The position numbers and the translations under genes are program-made. A stretch of DNA of 64,000 nt from Trachythela sp. YZ-2020. Lineage: Eukaryota; Cnidaria; Anthozoa; Malacalcyonacea; Clavulariidae. This document shows, piece by piece, positions 62,706-64,000 of this stretch. The notes under the pieces are model-generated. The model was given only the letters and a program-made list of their open reading frames with translations. It was not told where the DNA came from and did no database searches. The stretch's first letter is position 1; each line of letters begins with the position of its first letter. Location of the stretch: contig JADLSH010000145.1 in NCBI GenBank assembly GCA_016169945.1, positions 1-64,000 of the forward strand, written 5' to 3'.

Positions 62706-63639
62706 AGTTTCCGCTTTCAGTTTCCGTTTCCGCGATTCAGTTTCAGCGTTTTATCCCTACCCGTTGTAAACAGTAAAAATATATTTTTTGGCATTATTTG
62801 GCAGCAATGTTTTATCTATAGACAATTTAAGAACATTATTACATGAAGTATTATAGTGTTTCCTTGGCTCATACCAGTATCACACGGCCCAGGGCCCCGG
62901 TACCTTAGTAAAATGCCAAAATATCTGAAATCAAACATGTTGCATGTCTAGTAATATGAATAAGTCATGAAGCGATCTCTTGCTGTTGATGAGAGTCAGA
63001 ACAGAAAGTAGATATATATTAAATATATTGACATTGTATTACTAAGAAACTAAACGCTGTGACGAATATATCAATATCATCAGTGATTAACACTGCATTT
63101 CCCAATTAATACTTTGATTTACTCGCGTAGATATTTCATCTAATGAGTGCAACAGTCACATTGTCACAAATTGAATTGACAAATGTCAAAATTCATTACA
63201 GCGATATTTCACTGTTTCAATGCCTTTGAAATTAGCACTATAAGTTAACACTAAACAATCTAAAGATAAGTTAGTAGGGCTTTGGTAGGGCAATAACTAA
63301 AAGTCTTCTCAAGGAAATTTCAAGGAAATTTTATTCCATGGTCAAGGAAATCTAAGGAAATTTTGACTCGAAAGTAAGGAATTTCAAAACTAAATAGTGG
63401 AAGCACTGCCTACGGTTGACGCGTGGGCAAAACACAACCTTGGGCTATGTCACTCACTATTGGTGTGTGTGTGTTTTTGTCTTTAGGAATATTAACTATT
63501 GTCATTGTCTTTGATCGGTTGGTCTTAATATGGGATCCCTGTCCTGTTGATCATACCTTCAACCTTGTTTGTTTCCATTTATGTTGTTTTTTAATTAAAA
63601 TATATATATATATAATATATATATCTTGTTTATTAGATA

Positions 63640-63808
63640 AAAAGGTTGTAAAGTTAATAAATTTTGCTTCTTTACCTAAACGTGTAAATGAGTTGAGGGT
63701 TCTTGTTGCTTCCAAGCCGGCTGATGTAATAAGTATAAATGAAACTAGGCTTGATAATTCAATCAGAGATGAAGAAATGAGGATACCCGGCTATTTTCTA
63801 TTTATATG
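63640..63808 (+). pseudogene. LINE endonuclease (APE-type) N-terminal fragment
   Basis: Reads FASLPKRVNELRVLVASKP then ADVISINETRLDNSIRDEEM and RIPGY before a stop at 63807. The INETRLD box holds the catalytic Glu of APE-like endonucleases (second block; the first block is absent). Only about 50 residues survive. Confidence 0.75.
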
Positions 63809-64000
63809 AAAGATATAGGTCTCGGCCAAACCAACTTTAGCTCGGTCAAATTATTCAGCTAAACTAAAGCCTGACAAAGTCCCCTTAAATGTAAAATACT
63901 TAATGTAACTAGAAAAATATCTGTAGAAGTCAAGAATCACTTCTGAGTTTTATTGTAAAGTCCGTACAGTAAATATTATTCAAAGTAAACGCAACATCAG

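Larger units (their letters stand above)
55882..63408. mobile_element. 7.5-kb DNA transposon-like element with cargo genes, 8-bp target duplication CCTACGGT
   Basis: The left terminus CAGGGTTTCCACTTTCAAGG and the right terminus, reversed, CAGTGCTTCCACTATTTAGT. A perfect 8-bp duplication CCTACGGT lies at 55874-55881 and 63409-63416. Long interrupted inverted arms follow: 56030-56640 mirrors 61802-62770 (19-bp repeat array, CAACACATGTAATTTGCCAA / its mirror, TTTCATAATTCAGATGAG / its mirror, TCCGTTCTGCGCATG / its mirror). Between the arms are a plus-strand P2X7-like gene and a convergent minus-strand gene, both damaged. An 8-bp duplication suits hAT, P or Zisupton/KDZ groups; no transposase was recognised. 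Confidence 0.82.

Overview
This window looks like nuclear DNA of an invertebrate animal, most likely an anthozoan cnidarian (octocoral, coral or anemone grade). The evidence is a gene of many small GT-AG exons in AT-rich DNA, non-LTR retrotransposon proteins of a type I associate with anthozoans, hAT, Pao and pogo-like transposon debris, P2X7-like C-terminal domains and hammerhead ribozymes. The taxon is inference; no marker gene fixes it.

One host gene fills most of the window. On the minus strand, 34 exons from the start codon at 49476 down to 566 encode the N-terminal coiled-coil part of nucleoprotein TPR (nuclear-basket protein, Megator/Mlp family). The gene runs off the left edge. Exons 1-30 join with perfect phase into 1005 uninterrupted codons. 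Exons 31-33 carry frame breaks, and exon 34 is clean. The start lies beside a pair of inverted ZNF143-like motifs (49546-49610).

The introns hold most of the unusual material. Intron 31 (1572-5485) has a hammerhead-ribozyme element between (TA)n tracts and a 2.2-kb inverted repeat. Intron 30 (5774-18365) has a CR1-like LINE inserted in a 19-bp minisatellite, followed by two adjacent ~3.6-4 kb palindromic (foldback-like) units separated and flanked by the same minisatellite. The second unit carries a hammerhead element with consensus core that is missing from the first. Intron 24 has a 38-bp GC-rich minisatellite. Intron 10 is about 9.2 kb and is almost entirely a 69-bp satellite of about 125 copies. 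Intron 6 holds a 2.2-kb element with 9-bp target duplications. Intron 1 holds Pao, LINE and Mutator-like fragments.

Right of the TPR start (49.5-64 kb) is a transposon graveyard whose nesting can be read from target-site duplications. A hairpin element is split by a hAT transposon (50307-53778). The hAT transposase is itself split by two unrelated hAT-type MITEs. Next come a LINE RT fragment, a hAT-type MITE (55433-55868), and a 7.5-kb element (55882-63408, 8-bp duplication CCTACGGT). The large element carries a decayed P2X7-like gene and a convergent unknown gene, the latter hit by a further MITE (61385-61737). A LINE endonuclease fragment ends the window.

No tRNA, rRNA or CRISPR was seen. 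The very long open frames at 22.1-23.2 kb and 29.8-38.5 kb come from tandem repeats and are not called as genes.
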